From positions 6,774,036-6,838,035 of the forward strand of contig JAQFVV010006231.1 of the NCBI GenBank assembly GCA_028023455.1: 64,000 nt of DNA, written 5' to 3'. Shown here one piece after another: positions 49,330 through 61,589 of this stretch. A model generated the notes under the pieces. That model made no database searches. It saw only the letters and a program-made list of their open reading frames with translations, and was not told where the DNA came from. A program made the position numbers and the translations under genes. This stretch comes from Epiperipatus broadwayi (lineage: Eukaryota; Onychophora; Udeonychophora; Euonychophora; Peripatidae). The first letter of the stretch is position 1; the number at the start of each line of letters is the position of its first letter.

Positions 49330-51460
49330 CCAATTAAAATATTTTTTTTTTTTTTACAAGATTTATACATAAAGCTGTCTATATTATAGAATAGTACCAA
49401 CTTGGAGAAAAGACATATAAAAACCAGTTTCCAATTTCTAAGCATATTTGAAAATTTACTTTATAAATAACAATTTACATATTTCAAATTGCCAGCTTCA
49501 ACTTATGATAATGTAAAAACTGTACACAGTATGCATGTGCATCTGACATCATTTGATTCAGCTTTCATTTTCCTTTCAGACAATGTAATTTTCATTTCTC
49601 TGTAATAAAAAATAATTTTCCCAAATATCCCTTTTCCTTTTTTCCTTTTTTGTTATTCTTATGATTTAATGTTTACACAGAAATTTACAGTGGAAAATAA
49701 TGAGATTAATCGACCGATTCAAGTACTGATAATGATTTCGATAGGTCAGCCTGAAAGACTAAGCTCTCTTGTAATTTTCTGCTAATGATTACTAGAAGTA
49801 ATAATAAAGGTAGTGCACAAGCAGTCTTTCCCCATAAATTCAGTGATTGTCTTTACTGCACATCGGAATGGGTTTCTAATGCTGAACGTTATTACCAGAG
49901 TTTTCAATCATGTGTATTTATTTATTTATTTTTAATTATTATTTTATAAAAAAATAAATGAAAAAATCATTTGTGATATTAACAAGTATGAAAAAAATTT
50001 CAGATTGGAAAATCTATACTGTAAATTAGCACATTTTTGTTACGGTAATAGGTAGTGTGTAGATCAATTGTGTGCATATATATATAGAGAGAGATAGATA
50101 GATAGATAGATAGATATAGAGAGAGGGGGGGGGTATCTGGATTTTGATCAGAAACAGTCATCTTTATTTTTCAAACATTATGACACTTTTCATATATTTT
50201 CTTATCTAAATTTTAATAATAAAAAAGTGGCAAAAATTAAGTTTAAAAATTGTGATAAAATTTAGCCAATTATATATGTGTGTGAGTACCATTATATATA
50301 TATATGTAATAGCCATTGCAATGAAAACTTTAGAGCTATTTATTAGGTGCAGAGAGGACAGTTAATAAAATTATTAAGAAATTTACCAATTATAGTAACA
50401 TTAAATAATATGATCTCTTAAAACCAGTAAAATGAAATCTCAAATGATGGTTTTGTGGCAGATAGCCATTATGAATGAAGTTCAAATTATTGATCTGTGC
50501 AGATTGGTGTGTCAAGATTTTCATAGATAAAAATACAACTTCTGGTATCTGGGTACTCAAGCTGTGTATGCTCTTAGTAGTTTCGTAATATTTAATTAGA
50601 AACTGCGATGTTATCTGCCTAATCAAAAAAAAAAAGAGAGGAGGGGGCATGCAAATCTCTTTTGACTATAGACTTATTACTGGACACCCCCCAAAGAGTG
50701 TTCAGAGAAACTACTTTATTGCTTATCAACCGAAACTAAAACGGGCAATACAAGATTTCAACTCCACCTCTATTTTATTCAGAATGATGACTATTAAGCT
50801 AGTTCCTGTAACATCCTGTGTTGATGCATTGATTGTTATCAGATGAGGGTAAGTTATGATCAACATTTAATTACTTGTAAACAATAATTTACAGTAATGA
50901 TTTGATTTTACATTTTAGATGGATTTTACCTAACAGTAAAATTTTTCACTAAGATGAAAAAACAGACAACAAATATATTATTAATATTTTAAATTGCACT
51001 AAATCTAAATCTTTTTTTGTTAAGCTTCACATGTATTGTATCTGAGCCATTTACAACCTAAATACTGTTTTAGACTTATTCTTCTCTACCATTTTCTCTT
51101 CACTGATTATAAACACCTATAAGAAAGGTCCAGCTAAGAGATTTCTTGGAAAAACGAAATATAATAATGTTTATTTTTTGATATTGAAGAATCAATTTAT
51201 TGGAAATTTTGTAAAGAATGTAACAATAACGAATCTGTTAATAAAAATATAATTTTAGAATTTTAATTAGTAAATTTTAAAACTATATAATTTTTTTTTA
51301 CCTTTGAATACATAATTGTCTATATTTTCTTAGTTTTATTACCTTCCTTGGTATATTACTTTTCTAATAACCCACACTACTTGGTTCTTGCATAATATAA
51401 TCATGTTATCATAAAAAATATGTATTAAAAGCTAAAGTTTCTATAAGTTCAATATAATTG
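49330..51460. other. NAP1L intron with a compound microsatellite
   Basis: AT-rich. At 50076-50133 a (TA)n, (GA)n, (GATA)n, (GA)n and nine-G tract follow one another. No coding evidence; the frames at 50390-50846 have no known motif. Confidence 0.5.
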
Positions 51461-51461
51461 C

Positions 51462-51615
51462 CTAAAAGTGTAACGGTAAAATTGATGTTATTTTACAATA
51501 TACAATATGCAATTACAACATGAATGGGTTAATACGATTGACTAAAAGTGTAACGGTAAAATTGATGTTATTTTACAATATACAATTACAACATGAATGG
51601 GTGGTGCTCCAATAA
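51462..51615. repeat. 80-bp tandem duplication
   Basis: CTAAAAGTGTAACGGTAAAA at 51462 recurs at 51542. The second copy lacks a few bases of the ATACAATATGCAATTAC stretch. Confidence 0.85.
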
Positions 51616-51717
51616 CGTATTAAATACATTTAGTCTAACAAACCAAGACCTAGGAATTTGAAGGCAATAAAGCTTATCTCTTTATTTGACACATATTCCT
51701 TAAGATATATATATATA

Positions 51718-53500
51718 TATTGTAACAGTAAGAACTTGTATATGCTTGTTAACATGTTGCAAAATTCCATCATCATGTTCGTAGAGCAGCACAACAGGTG
51801 GATTAAGAGTCTGCGGTACCGGGTTCGAATATAGTAATTTTATTTCACAACAAACACCACAAAACGTGTGTACCATTAACAATAGCAAATATCTTTCTTG
51901 TCTCGGTGGTTAGGTAGATACAAGAGTTTCTAACTATTATAAGATTAAGGGCTACTGTTATTTATTTTAATGTGCTTATAATAATTGCAATGAGATATTG
52001 AACATTACTACTAAACAAAACAGACAAGCAAATGGATAAATAGGTAGATACAAATATTTAATCAGGGTTAAATTAAGTTACATTTGATTTAAGATGCTAC
52101 TGGATATCGTTATTCAATTACCCTTCATGCCTCCTGTTTGAATGTGGATGTTGAGAGATTACGAGATGAGATCCCAAATCTGAAGGTATAAGCCAATCCA
52201 GCAATCATTACATGTGTATTATTAATAAATAATTTTATATTAATGAACTCACTACTAGAATAGATGATGTGAAAGGAGTGGAAATAGATCTAGCATAGAT
52301 ATTCGCATTTATAAACAAAGTGACATGCGACAGGTTTTTTATATGGGAGCTAGAGAACTTCAAGTGTCCGACTATTTCGTTCCTGCGTTTTAAATTAATC
52401 TGCATCCATAAATCAACACATTTCACAAAATCAATGCAAATTATGTTATTATTACTACTATGCTTTTAAAACAGAGACTCTATTTCCAATCCACCCACAC
52501 TGATTAAACGAATTAATATCTATCTACCACCACCCCCCTATGATTATAATACTCTAGCTTGATAAGGCTTGACGAGATATAATTTAATAAAATGAGATGA
52601 TTGCTAAAGTGGCTAACGCATTATAACAAAGATTATAGGGTCTCGCGCTTCTATATTATTTATAGTAACATATAAAAATAAATTTATAATTCCCGAGCTG
52701 ACCATTTATAAAAGAGAGGGGGGTGTTATGCGAATCTAAAAGTCACGAAAATGAGTAGCGACTCTTAACGAATTTACTAATTAAAGAACATCAGCTCAGA
52801 AATCATGTAGGCATGAAATATAATATATAATAAATAACAAACATTAGGTATACCCAAGTAGAGGAATGAGATTTATAGGATATTGCATTACGTTTTAACA
52901 CAGATTGATAAGATGGAAGTGATAGTTTAGCTTTAAAGATACAATACATTTACTTTAAAAATCAAAACTTTAACGACACAGCACGTAAGAGAAATTTAAA
53001 TTAAGAGTTCAAAGTCGAGAGTCTTTACTCTTGGGTATTGTTTTACCTTCGATTATTTGAAGTGTGCACACTTGATGGGAGAGTCAGAGATTCCTTCTTT
53101 AATAGCCTTCACATTACAAATATATATACATTCACAGCAGTTTGAGTTCAGATTTGTTTCATTTGTATGATGGGAAGCTCCGTATTTCCATAGCCACAGT
53201 CCGGAAGAGCACAGCAGTCACCCTACTCCTCGCACATTGTTAGGTTAAAGTACGATCTGGATCAGAAACATAGTAACAGCAACAGCATAACTTTAAAATT
53301 GAACGACAACAATGAATCACCATCGACAACAACTTCACAAGATAACCCCCCTGTTGCTTTTATTCCTTTCTCTTATCTTTTGGATCCATCGAACAATTGT
53401 GTCATCAATCCAAATGGTCTCTCTGGTCTGTGCTATTATATCCCTTCAGGTAATGGATGCATTAGTGGCACATGTTGAGATTGCAATTTCAATCTGACCA
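51718..53500. other. Non-coding block of mixed composition starting at a TA repeat, tRNA-like at its start
   Basis: It begins TGTAACAGTAAG directly after (TA)n, with a B-box-like TACCGGGTTCGAAT near 51820-51835 and a possible A-box 40-50 bp upstream. The rest (for example 52610-52760, 53150-53300) is richer in G/C than normal intron but has no convincing frame. It resembles the blocks near 22-23 kb and 40-42 kb in style, though I could not align them over any length. The right border is uncertain. Confidence 0.4.
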
Positions 53501-53831
53501 CATTTTTCTCTACCTTACATTTGACCTAATTACAAATGCTTTTAACAAACTTTTAAAATGATGAGTTTAAGAATACTTCTCAGCTCTATTATCTTTTCCT
53601 CCTCCCACTATGACTTGCAAACTCTAATTAGCAGGGAATATCTATTTTTAAATACGTTTACCTTTAAAAGTTAAAAGAAATATTTTAGATTTTATAATTT
53701 AAATTATTACATAAATCTGACCTAAATAATAATAACGCAATTAAATCTACAGTGCGTTTTGAATTCAAATCTTATTGTTTCAATATATAATCAGACAATT
53801 TTATAGATAAAAAAAGGAATTTTTTTTTTAC

Positions 53832-53972
53832 CTGCACCATTTCTGCTAAAAGATCAACATTTTTGAAAATAGTTAGCCAAAATTCGGAGATGCCTTTAGG
53901 GTTTTCTTCTACTTTAGGTTCAACAGATTCTTCTTTTTTTTCTTCCAGTTTTATTTTGTTCTTCAAATTATC
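53832..53972 (-). CDS. NAP1L: NAP1L exon: KGISEFWLTIFKNVDLLAEMVQ block
   Basis: This exon has 47 codons, phase 0 to phase 0. The acceptor is TTTAAAG at 53973-53979 and the donor is GTAAAA starting at 53831. The first half is charged (KLEEKKEESVEPKVEE), matching the variable acidic linker of the family. The second half carries the conserved GISEFWLTIFKNVDLLAEM block at the base of the NAP fold. It joins the previous exon as ELA/DNLK and the next as MVQ/DHDEP, the order seen in animal NAP1-like proteins. No stop or frameshift is present. Confidence 0.95.
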
Positions 53973-54539
53973 CTTTAAAGGTGGAAAAAAGTTATATGTA
54001 ATTCTTTTAGAAAATTATGAGAATATCTAATGAATAATTTATAAAAGTAAATAAATAATAAGATATTAATCTAAAAGAATATAAAATGAAAGTGAATTGT
54101 TCGAACTAAAGCTATCAGAACCTATTATGACAACTATTAGGGGCATGTTCAAAAAGTAGTCTTTTCTTAAAACAGATCTTAATAAAATGAAATTTTACAA
54201 AATAATTCAATTTTTTAAATTAAAGAAATTACAAAATAACATTTAAATGATCTAATTTATAAAAATTCTAAGTTTACAGTGCTTTAAAATAATTTTAAAA
54301 AAAAAAAAAGCAAGATAAATTTTAGAGTTACTGCTATTTTTTCCCCATACCATAATAAAAAAAATATACTTATGTAAGTACAAAAAAAAAAAATACTGAA
54401 AATTATCAAAATTTTTGCTAACATATGATGTGTACAGAATAACAATTATACCCCATTTATAAAATTTTAATTGGATTCTAATATTGATTTTTTAAAATGA
54501 AGTATGGCAAGTTAAATAATGAGAAATGTATTATTACAA

Positions 54540-54800
54540 CAGGCAAAACTCTCCATACAGTATTGCCACTCAGTGCAAGTCAAGAGCATTGCTCTCAGAT
54601 CCAAGATTCCTCACTAACGAAGGCCACATGCCAGAAACTAGTCCGGGATATTGGGTGAGTAGGCACTAGATGGGGATTTTATGCACAATTTTTCTGGCAT
54701 TCATTGATTACTCTGGCTTGCACTGAGTGGCAATACTGTATGGAGAGTTTTGCCTGTTTTAATAACAGTTATAGCAAACATAAAAAATGATGATCATGTA
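54540..54800. mobile_element. Short family 1 hammerhead element with 14-bp TSD
   Basis: A 261-bp insertion flanked by ATGTATTATTACAA at 54526-54539 and 54801-54814 (perfect). It is folded by inverted arms of about 45 bp (AGGCAAAACTCTCCATACAG at 54541 and its complement ending at about 54754) around a single ribozyme region, so it is a much deleted inverted dimer. Confidence 0.8.
54598..54652 (+). pseudogene. Decayed hammerhead ribozyme, family 1
   Basis: The core reads CTAACGA, where the invariant G of CTGANGA has become A. GAAAC and GTC remain, and stem I is partly kept. Confidence 0.7.
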
Positions 54801-54984
54801 ATGTATTATTACAATGATGAATAATGCTTTAGAGCTGTAAAGAGTAGTATATGAAATAATTATAAAGCATTCTAATATATTATTTGTATTTGTTTCTATG
54901 ATTAAATAAATATATAGCTTTATTCTGGGTTTTTTTTTTTTTTAAATATTTAAATGTATTATTTATTTATTATAGTCTATATAT

Positions 54985-56190
54985 TACAGATCTATCAGCC
55001 TTTTATCAGTTTTATACAAAAAAATTTCCAAGATAATTACAACTAGTTTACAGAGAACATTGGAGTTCTACCAACCAAGAGAACAAGCTGGATTTACAAG
55101 TAGTTTTAATACAGTAGTTCATATCCAGGTATTAAGAGAAGTTATAGAAAGGACAAATGAATGAGTTACCATTATGCTTTGGATTTGTAGATTATGAAAA
55201 GGCATTTAATTAAAGCATTGGATCATCAAGGTAAAAATCCAGAATATTGTTATATTTTGAAGAATATTTATAAAAATGCAACAGCAAGAATTAGACTGCA
55301 TAATGATACCAGGAAAGTCAACATTGAAAAGGGTGTAAGACAGAGTGACTCCACATCTCCAAAACTTTTTACAGCAAATGCTGCAAGAAATATTTTGTGG
55401 ATTAAAATGGGAAGCTAAAAAAATGAAAATAAATGGAGATTATTTAAGTCATTTAGATTTTGCAGCTGGTGTAGTTGTTTTTGCAAATAATGTTTCAGAG
55501 CTGCAGGAGTTATCAGATGAATGTAGGACTAAAGATAAATGTTAAAAAGACTAAAGTAATGTTCAATGGATTTTCTCAAAATATGAAAATAAAGATTGAT
55601 TATGATGAGTCAGAAGAAGTTAACAGCTACAAATGCCTTAGTCAGATTATTAATACAGATGGAAAAATTAATCATAGAATTAAACTTGGTAGGAGTGAGG
55701 TAGAAATAACTTGATACTAAAAGAAAATATGCCTATGTGTTTGAAAAGGAAGGTTTTCAATAAATGTGTTTTACCAGTTCTTACTTATAGATTTGAGACT
55801 TGGACACTTAATAGAAGAGCAATACAGACTTCAGATCACTCAAAAAAATATGGAGATGCATGTTAGGAGTAACAAGAGATCGAAAATGCAATATATGGGT
55901 AAGAGATCAAACAGGTGTTATTGATCTCATTGAAAAAAATTAAGACTGAAGTGGAGTTGAGCTGGACATATTGCTAGAAAAGATGATAACAGATGGCAAT
56001 TGAAATCTTAAATGGGATTCCAAGAGATAGTAAAAGACCCAGAAAAAGACCACGTGAGATGGATGGATGAATAAGAAAGTGTGCAGGGGTGATGTGGAAA
56101 AGAGAAGCTAAAGATTAGAAAAGATGGATTAAACTTGGAGACCTTCATCCTGCAGTGGATTGATAATGGTTGATGATGATATATTTCTAA
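54985..56190 (+). pseudogene. 5'-truncated non-LTR retrotransposon RT remnant
   Basis: It starts abruptly at YRSISLLSVLYKKISKIIT, inside the RT domain, then reads QPREQAGFTSSFNTVVHIQV, NIEKGVRQSDSTSPKLFTAN, YLSHLDFAAGVVVFANN (the FADD box has lost both Asp), KKTKVMFNGFSQNMKI, NSYKCLSQIINTDGKINHRI and, after frame changes, a WSWAGHIARK and RDSKRPRKRPRE tail. This is the common LINE family with an AGHIAR...RGRPRTRW-like C-terminus. Clade not assigned. The 3' end (GGTTGATGATGATAT) is a short TGA repeat, normal for LINE 3' ends. The 5' truncation suggests incomplete target-primed reverse transcription. Multiple stops. Confidence 0.88.
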
Positions 56191-56199
56191 AAGTTTTTT

Positions 56200-59070
56200 A
56201 TAGCCTTGCCACATTAGGTTTATTATATTCTAAAATATAGGTTGTTTTTTACAATACGATTTTAGATGTCAATACATCATTAATATTAAAACCTATGCTT
56301 ATTTTTTTGGTTTATAGAGCATTATTTTTTAAATACTTGATATATTCACTATAATTTGAATGATCAAATTTTATTTTTAAAAAATATTCACTGGCTTGAA
56401 ATGATCCTTTAGAAAAAAACATATTATCTCTTCATATTGTTATATTTTTGCCTTTTTAATAATGAACACAAATAGTACCTTTCTATTTTTAATATAGTTT
56501 AAAATCAAAATATTTAATAGAAAGATATTAATGATACATGACAACCAATAGTAATCAGCCAAATCCCATATAGAAGTTGGTTGTGTTAATTTGAAGTTCC
56601 TGTACAAATGGTAATGTTTATATATAAATACAATTAACTTTATTCTGCAACATCAGCAAGAAATAAATAAAAATAAGAGTACCAATTAAGGCAGAAGGCA
56701 GGGTAGAGTTCTACTGATTCAATTAAATCTCAATTCAAATTATTGGCTATTGTGTTTTACCTATTCATAGTTAGAAAATGAAACACAGAACAAATGCCAG
56801 TCTTGTATAAATTTTAGACTCAAAAAATTTTTTACTTACCAATTTCTTGCTACATAATTTGTTTGCTGATGGCTTTAATTTCTATTGGCATTGACAAAAA
56901 ATTTTATACATATGCACATACAGTATCATTATATGACAATAATTACATGACTAATTATTTTGCTTGTGTCTAAGTCACATCAGCATGGTCCAAATTAAAA
57001 AATTAAAGTGTATCATTAAGTAATGAAATAATTGATTTGGAATAATGATTTAATCAAAGCCTAAGAATAAAAACAAAACATAGCTGTTATAACTAGTGTG
57101 TACTTTACTACATGATGCCTTATTTTTGATAAACTCTAAGACATATAGAAAAATTAAACAATTAACATCTAGGATCATTGCCTGCTAAAATATTATTTTT
57201 ATCAAATGTAGATTTATGCGAATATAGATACATAAAATATTTTTTTTTATCTTATTTCTGTGATGGATAAAATGCAACTAAAACAAAATAAGTTTATTTT
57301 ATAATATTTCTATTGTTTGCAATAAGATATTCCACAGTCTCATATGAAGCCAGATTTGAAATATAAATCATAAATCAGCATTATATTCCAAAATATTCAA
57401 ATTATGTTTTAAAAAAATATTATTGTAACAGTTCTTAAAAATATTCAAAAATAGAAAAGGGCATCCAAATATCAGATTACAGCAATGCATAGTTATCAAG
57501 AAATATTTCAACATTTATTTTGCATAAGATTAGTGGGGGTTTTTTTTAAAAAAACAATTATTTTTAGTAATAATAAATACAGATAATCGGAATTTCTATA
57601 AAGTCTGACTGAGTGAGCTGAGCTTCTAGTTCATTTTACTTCTGCATTAAACCACCTGGAACACTTTTTTTTCAGTGAAGATTATCTAGCATTTTAAGAG
57701 TATAATACAAAAAAAACCCTATGCAATTTATATTAAACTCTGAAATAAAATCCAATAACCAGATTTTTAAAAAATAATTTTTAGCAATATTAAAAAAAAA
57801 AAAATTTGAAAAAATTTCAAAAAAGGAATTGTAATTTAGACAAAATAAATGATAATGATCTCGTGTAAATAAGTGAAACAATCCATAATGGGATTCCCTT
57901 CCCCTCTCCTACTTAAACAGTCTGTGATCCGTTAATAAAAAGCAATTGAAAAAAAAAACCAGTCTGGTAAAAAATGAAAGTTTTGTTATTCTGATGCTTG
58001 GAAATAAAATGAAATTTTCAACTATTGTAAATTTTTCATTTAATCTTTTATTTGTTATATGTAAATATAATATTACTTTTTATATATAATTATAGATGCA
58101 TTTAAAAAGTATTAACATTATTCCTATGGTAATTTTAACCATTGTTAATTCAGCCATTTCACAACGTTTTCAAATGAGAATATACAGCAAACAACAAAAC
58201 TCTAAAATAAAAATCAAGGCAGGAATATAGGTTATTGTCAATAAAAACCTTATTTTTTGATTATGCTGTTTGAAAAAATGAGCACTAATAATTTCAATTA
58301 ATCCTTTAAAATCTAATACATAAAAATAAAACCACACCCGTGAAATATATTTGAGCTATAAGATAATGTTATCATTACTTGTAAATCTTTTTATTAATTA
58401 ACATCAATGACAAAATATACATGTGTGAATCAATGAATACTAAATAGCACTGCAGTGAAATCTCAACAATTGGTTTCTAATCAAAATATCCTTCAGACAG
58501 AATATACTATAACTAGATTATCATTTCAAGATTTTCAGCTGACTTTGATTAATTGCATATAGCAACTTAATTTTATTATATTAAACTGTATTTAAACTTG
58601 TTATTTCTAGTTTCATCTGATAATTTTATTTTAGAAGTTATGTGTGCTCTCATCAGATTTTCTCTCATTTACAAAATTTCAGTCTTCGTTGTTTGATAAG
58701 CAACATTTTTTAAATCTTTGATTTTTATATATATATTTTTTTCCTTAAGTGCTGGCTGGATTATTGTTATCTGCTGAAAATAATTTCATTGCTCCACTGA
58801 AATGAAAATAATTTTAGAAAATTTTAATAAAGTAAAAAAAAAAAAAATGTTTAGGGAGTAAAAAATAGCTGATGACTAAAATGGATGAATGTGCTATTCC
58901 CTCAAGCATATATCATCATGATAAAGTAAACAAAAATAAATGCATACAAATATGGTATTCAAATAGCCACAAAAATAAAAATTCCACCAGTGCAAATAAA
59001 TATTCTTAGGTGAGCATTTACAAGACTTTTGGAATTTAAAAATTTAAATGCAGAGTAAAAATGATATAAA
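56200..59070. other. NAP1L intron, nothing recognised
   Basis: AT-rich with homopolymers. No repeat or coding evidence found. Confidence 0.5.
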
Positions 59071-59169
59071 TTGATATTAATTTAATTACAAAAAAATAAA
59101 AATAAAGTCAGATGTCACATGACCTAATTTAGTAAACTTGTGGTTACAAATAGAGCTCGCAAAATATCT

Positions 59170-59216
59170 CCAACCCCAGATTGGTTTCTGCCACTGGCAT
59201 AATCAGTGAGGTGCTA
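59170..59216 (-). pseudogene. Hammerhead ribozyme, family 2, copy a (core mutated)
   Basis: Reads CTGATTA in place of CTGANGA. GCC...GGC stem II, GAAAC and ATC are present, and stem I has CCTCA with TGGGG. Confidence 0.65.
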
Positions 59217-59535
59217 GAATATTCAAGCATTAGATTAAAAATATGAGGACAAGCCCAAAACTTTATCTAATATATAACTATTAAGTAGAAAGTTTGAAAT
59301 TTTCAGACATCCATGTCTTCCAATCCAGCTATCTAACTTAAATAGCCAGGGACTGAACTAAGTTCAGATACACCATATATTAATAGCATTAGCAATATAA
59401 AATCACCAAAGCCTTAATAGCAAAAAATAAAATTGCAAAAAAAAAAAAAAAAAGACACAAATGTCACATGACCTAATATTTACAGATATTATATATAGAG
59501 CTCGCAAAATAAGCTCTTAATAAGCTTTGCAGAAT

Positions 59536-59582
59536 ATCCCCAATGCCAGACCGGTTTCTGCTACTCGTCAGTCATCAGATAA
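59536..59582 (-). ncRNA. Hammerhead ribozyme, family 2, copy b (core intact, stem II shortened)
   Basis: CTGACGA, GAAAC, CGG and TC are present, but about five bases of stem II are missing relative to the other copies, so its fold is doubtful. Confidence 0.55.
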
Positions 59583-59686
59583 AGTATTGGCTTGTTCTGG
59601 TATTTTTAATCTAATGCTCTACTCGTCAGTCATCAGATAAAGTATTGGCTTGTTCTGGTATTTTTAATCTAATGCTTGAATATCCT

Positions 59687-59735
59687 AGCATCTCATTGAC
59701 GATGCCAGTAGCAGAAATCTGTCTGGAGTTAGGGA
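59687..59735 (+). pseudogene. Hammerhead ribozyme, family 2, copy c (core mutated)
   Basis: TTGACGA replaces CTGACGA. Stem II TGC-CAGTA-GCA, GAAA and the TC cleavage position are kept. Confidence 0.65.
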
Positions 59736-60059
59736 TAATCAGCAAAGCTTGTTAAGAGCTTATTTTGCGAGCACTATATGATATTTATAAATACAAGCTT
59801 ATTAAATTAGTTCATGTGACATCTGACTTAATTTTTTGTAATTTTATTTTTTGCTATTAAGGCTTTGGTGATTTTATATTGCTAAAGCTATTAATATATG
59901 GTGTATCTAAACTTGGTTCAGTCCCACATGGCTATTTAAGTTACATAGCTGAATTGGAAGACATATGGATGTCTGAAAATTTCTCAGATTTTCTACTTAA
60001 TAGTTATACATTAGATAAAATGCTGTACTTATCCTGATATTTTTAATCTAATGCTTGAA

Positions 60060-60108
60060 CCTCACTGACGCCGCCAGTAGCAGAAACCAGTCTGGGGTTG
60101 GGGATAGT
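60060..60108 (+). pseudogene. Hammerhead ribozyme, family 2, copy d (core mutated)
   Basis: CTGACGC replaces CTGACGA. The rest (GAAAC, CA, GTC, then TGGGG pairing with CCTCA) is good. The four copies together give an intact consensus. Confidence 0.65.
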
Positions 60109-60163
60109 CTGCAAAGCTTGTTTAAGAGCTTATTTTGCAAGCTCTATGTAATATTAATTTAAT

Positions 60164-61016
60164 GTAAGGATGCAATTATTTTTCAAGTTATTGTATACTA
60201 TTCTTTGTAAAATTATAAAAACCTCTTTTTAGAACTATAATTTGCAGGCTTGTTTTTAAAGACTGGTTTTGACTTTTAAAACCAAATCATATAATGTTTA
60301 AAAAAAAAACATACACACATAAATATCATACTGAAAGATGTGGTAGTTTTAGTTACATTAAAAATAAAAAACATGAATATATAGGGAGATTTTATCTGTT
60401 TATGAAAAACTTATAATAAAATATGAATATTAGTTGTAATGATTGAACAATTCTACTGATAAATGATTCATTAAAATAAAGTAAGTAAAGAGTTTTTCTT
60501 CTTTCATAGATGATAACTTAAGATATATTTTAAATTCTTTTTAATTTTTTGAAAAATAATTTTTGTATTCTATTTTTGATATTTTATTAGAAAAATATGT
60601 GAGGTATTATTACTTATATTTTGGTTATTTATAAATTTTTATAAAGCAATATAAAACTTTAAAATATTGTGGATACCAAAGAAATGTAAATCTTGCAAAA
60701 ATTATACCAATGCTTTTAAATTGTTGTATGTTAAATTTTCTGTATTCTAAACTCATAAATCAAGAACTTGCAATATGCATGTTTTAGTTTTTATCAAATT
60801 AATCTATGATTACCAATCCAAAATGGTGATATTTCATTGTTATATCTTTAGACAAATGATGATAAACTTTGTCTTAGTTCTTAAGAAAACTGAACATGGT
60901 ATATAAGTGTACACTTAATAGTATAAATTAATAGAGCCAATACAGCCCAGCATTTTATAAATAAAATCATTTAATCTCTCATGAATGTTTACACAGAATA
61001 ATTATATAAATCTTAC
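60164..61016. other. NAP1L intron, nothing recognised
   Basis: AT-rich. The exon donor at 61015-61016 closes it. Confidence 0.5.
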
Positions 61017-61103
61017 TGCTAATTCATCTTCATGTTCATCATCTGATGGCCATTCACACTCTGGATCTGTCGGTTCTACAATTGCATTAACTATATCTTT
61101 CCG
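61017..61103 (-). CDS. NAP1L: NAP1L exon (first in window): EPT..CEW segment
   Basis: This exon has 29 codons, phase 0 at both ends. The acceptor is CAG at 61104-61106 and the donor is GTAAGA starting at 61016. It reads RKDIVNAIVEPTDPECEW and then an acidic stretch ending DEHEDELA. In known NAP1L proteins the same place has a KRxxIINAIYEPTEEECEW-like segment followed by an acidic linker, just before the conserved EFWLT block. The preceding exon, which should encode the long dimerisation helix, was not found between 61104 and 64000. That stretch is filled by broken Penelope-like sequence, so the upstream exon must lie beyond the window. Confidence 0.9.
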
Positions 61104-61589
61104 CTGAAATAAAATATAAATAATTAAAAACAACTAACAAAAATATATATCCATATAGACAGACAAAATATTATGCAATAAGATCAAATATTTCTCCAAC
61201 ATGTTTTTATATAGATGGAAAGTGTTAATAAAACAATTAATCATTAGAATAATCAAAGGTCAAATGATAAATGTTTATTATCTGCTTCTCCATTTTATCT
61301 TCTAGCTAATAATATTTATTCGTAACTATTTACAATCAATAACTAAAAGATTGACTTGTAGAGCACTAACAATATGAATAAAAGATCCTATTTATATTTT
61401 GGAACTTGAAACACTACCAAATTTCATTCTAATCCTAATCCAATGCCATGTATCAATCAGTGACTTTAGTGACACTGTTATTTACTATAGGGTACTTAAA
61501 ATCATGCTAAATCCAGTAAAAACAAAATTTGTTAAAATAATATTTTTGATATAATCAAAAAAAATGCTACTTTCTAATAAATTATTTAT

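Larger units (their letters stand above)
59087..60150. mobile_element. Hammerhead-ribozyme repeat element, family 2 (inverted multimer, 13-bp TSD)
   Basis: Two units in one orientation (ribozymes at 59170 and 59536) are followed by two in the opposite orientation (59687 and 60060). Unit spacing is about 365-372 bp. Shared landmarks include GTCACATGACCTAAT, GAGCTCGCAAAATA and GGTTCAGTCC-type stretches. At the switch point a 58-bp segment is duplicated (59561-59618 and 59619-59676). The whole is flanked by ATATTAATTTAAT at 59074-59086 and 60151-60163 (perfect). No coding capacity. The architecture is the same as family 1, with a different sequence except around the ribozyme. Confidence 0.78.
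1816..61103 (-). other. NAP1L: NAP1L histone chaperone gene (partial; seven internal exons, six introns)
   Basis: This is the only host gene I can support. Seven minus-strand exons with GT-AG borders join without a frame break into 242 codons that follow the NAP1-like family in order: EPTDPECEW, then SEFWLTIFKNVDLL, DHDEPILKTL, FTLEFIFSPNDYF, DPFSFEGPEI, CTIDWKKGKNVTVK, NDSFFNFFNPP and DFEIGHFIRDRIVPRAVLYF. NAP1 proteins chaperone histones H2A-H2B, shuttle between cytoplasm and nucleus, and act in nucleosome assembly. Intron lengths in transcript order are 7044, 10268, 8313, 6856, 4795 and 21286 bp. The family is usually about 350-400 residues, so the N-terminal dimerisation helix exons (beyond 64000) and the acidic tail (before position 1) are missing. 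The exons look intact, so the gene is probably functional. Which vertebrate paralogue (NAP1L1 or NAP1L4) is closest cannot be judged. Confidence 0.93.

Noticed and set aside
50390-50846. Adjacent 86- and 65-codon frames near 50.4-50.8 kb
   Set aside because: No family resemblance, opposite strands, and biased low-complexity composition.
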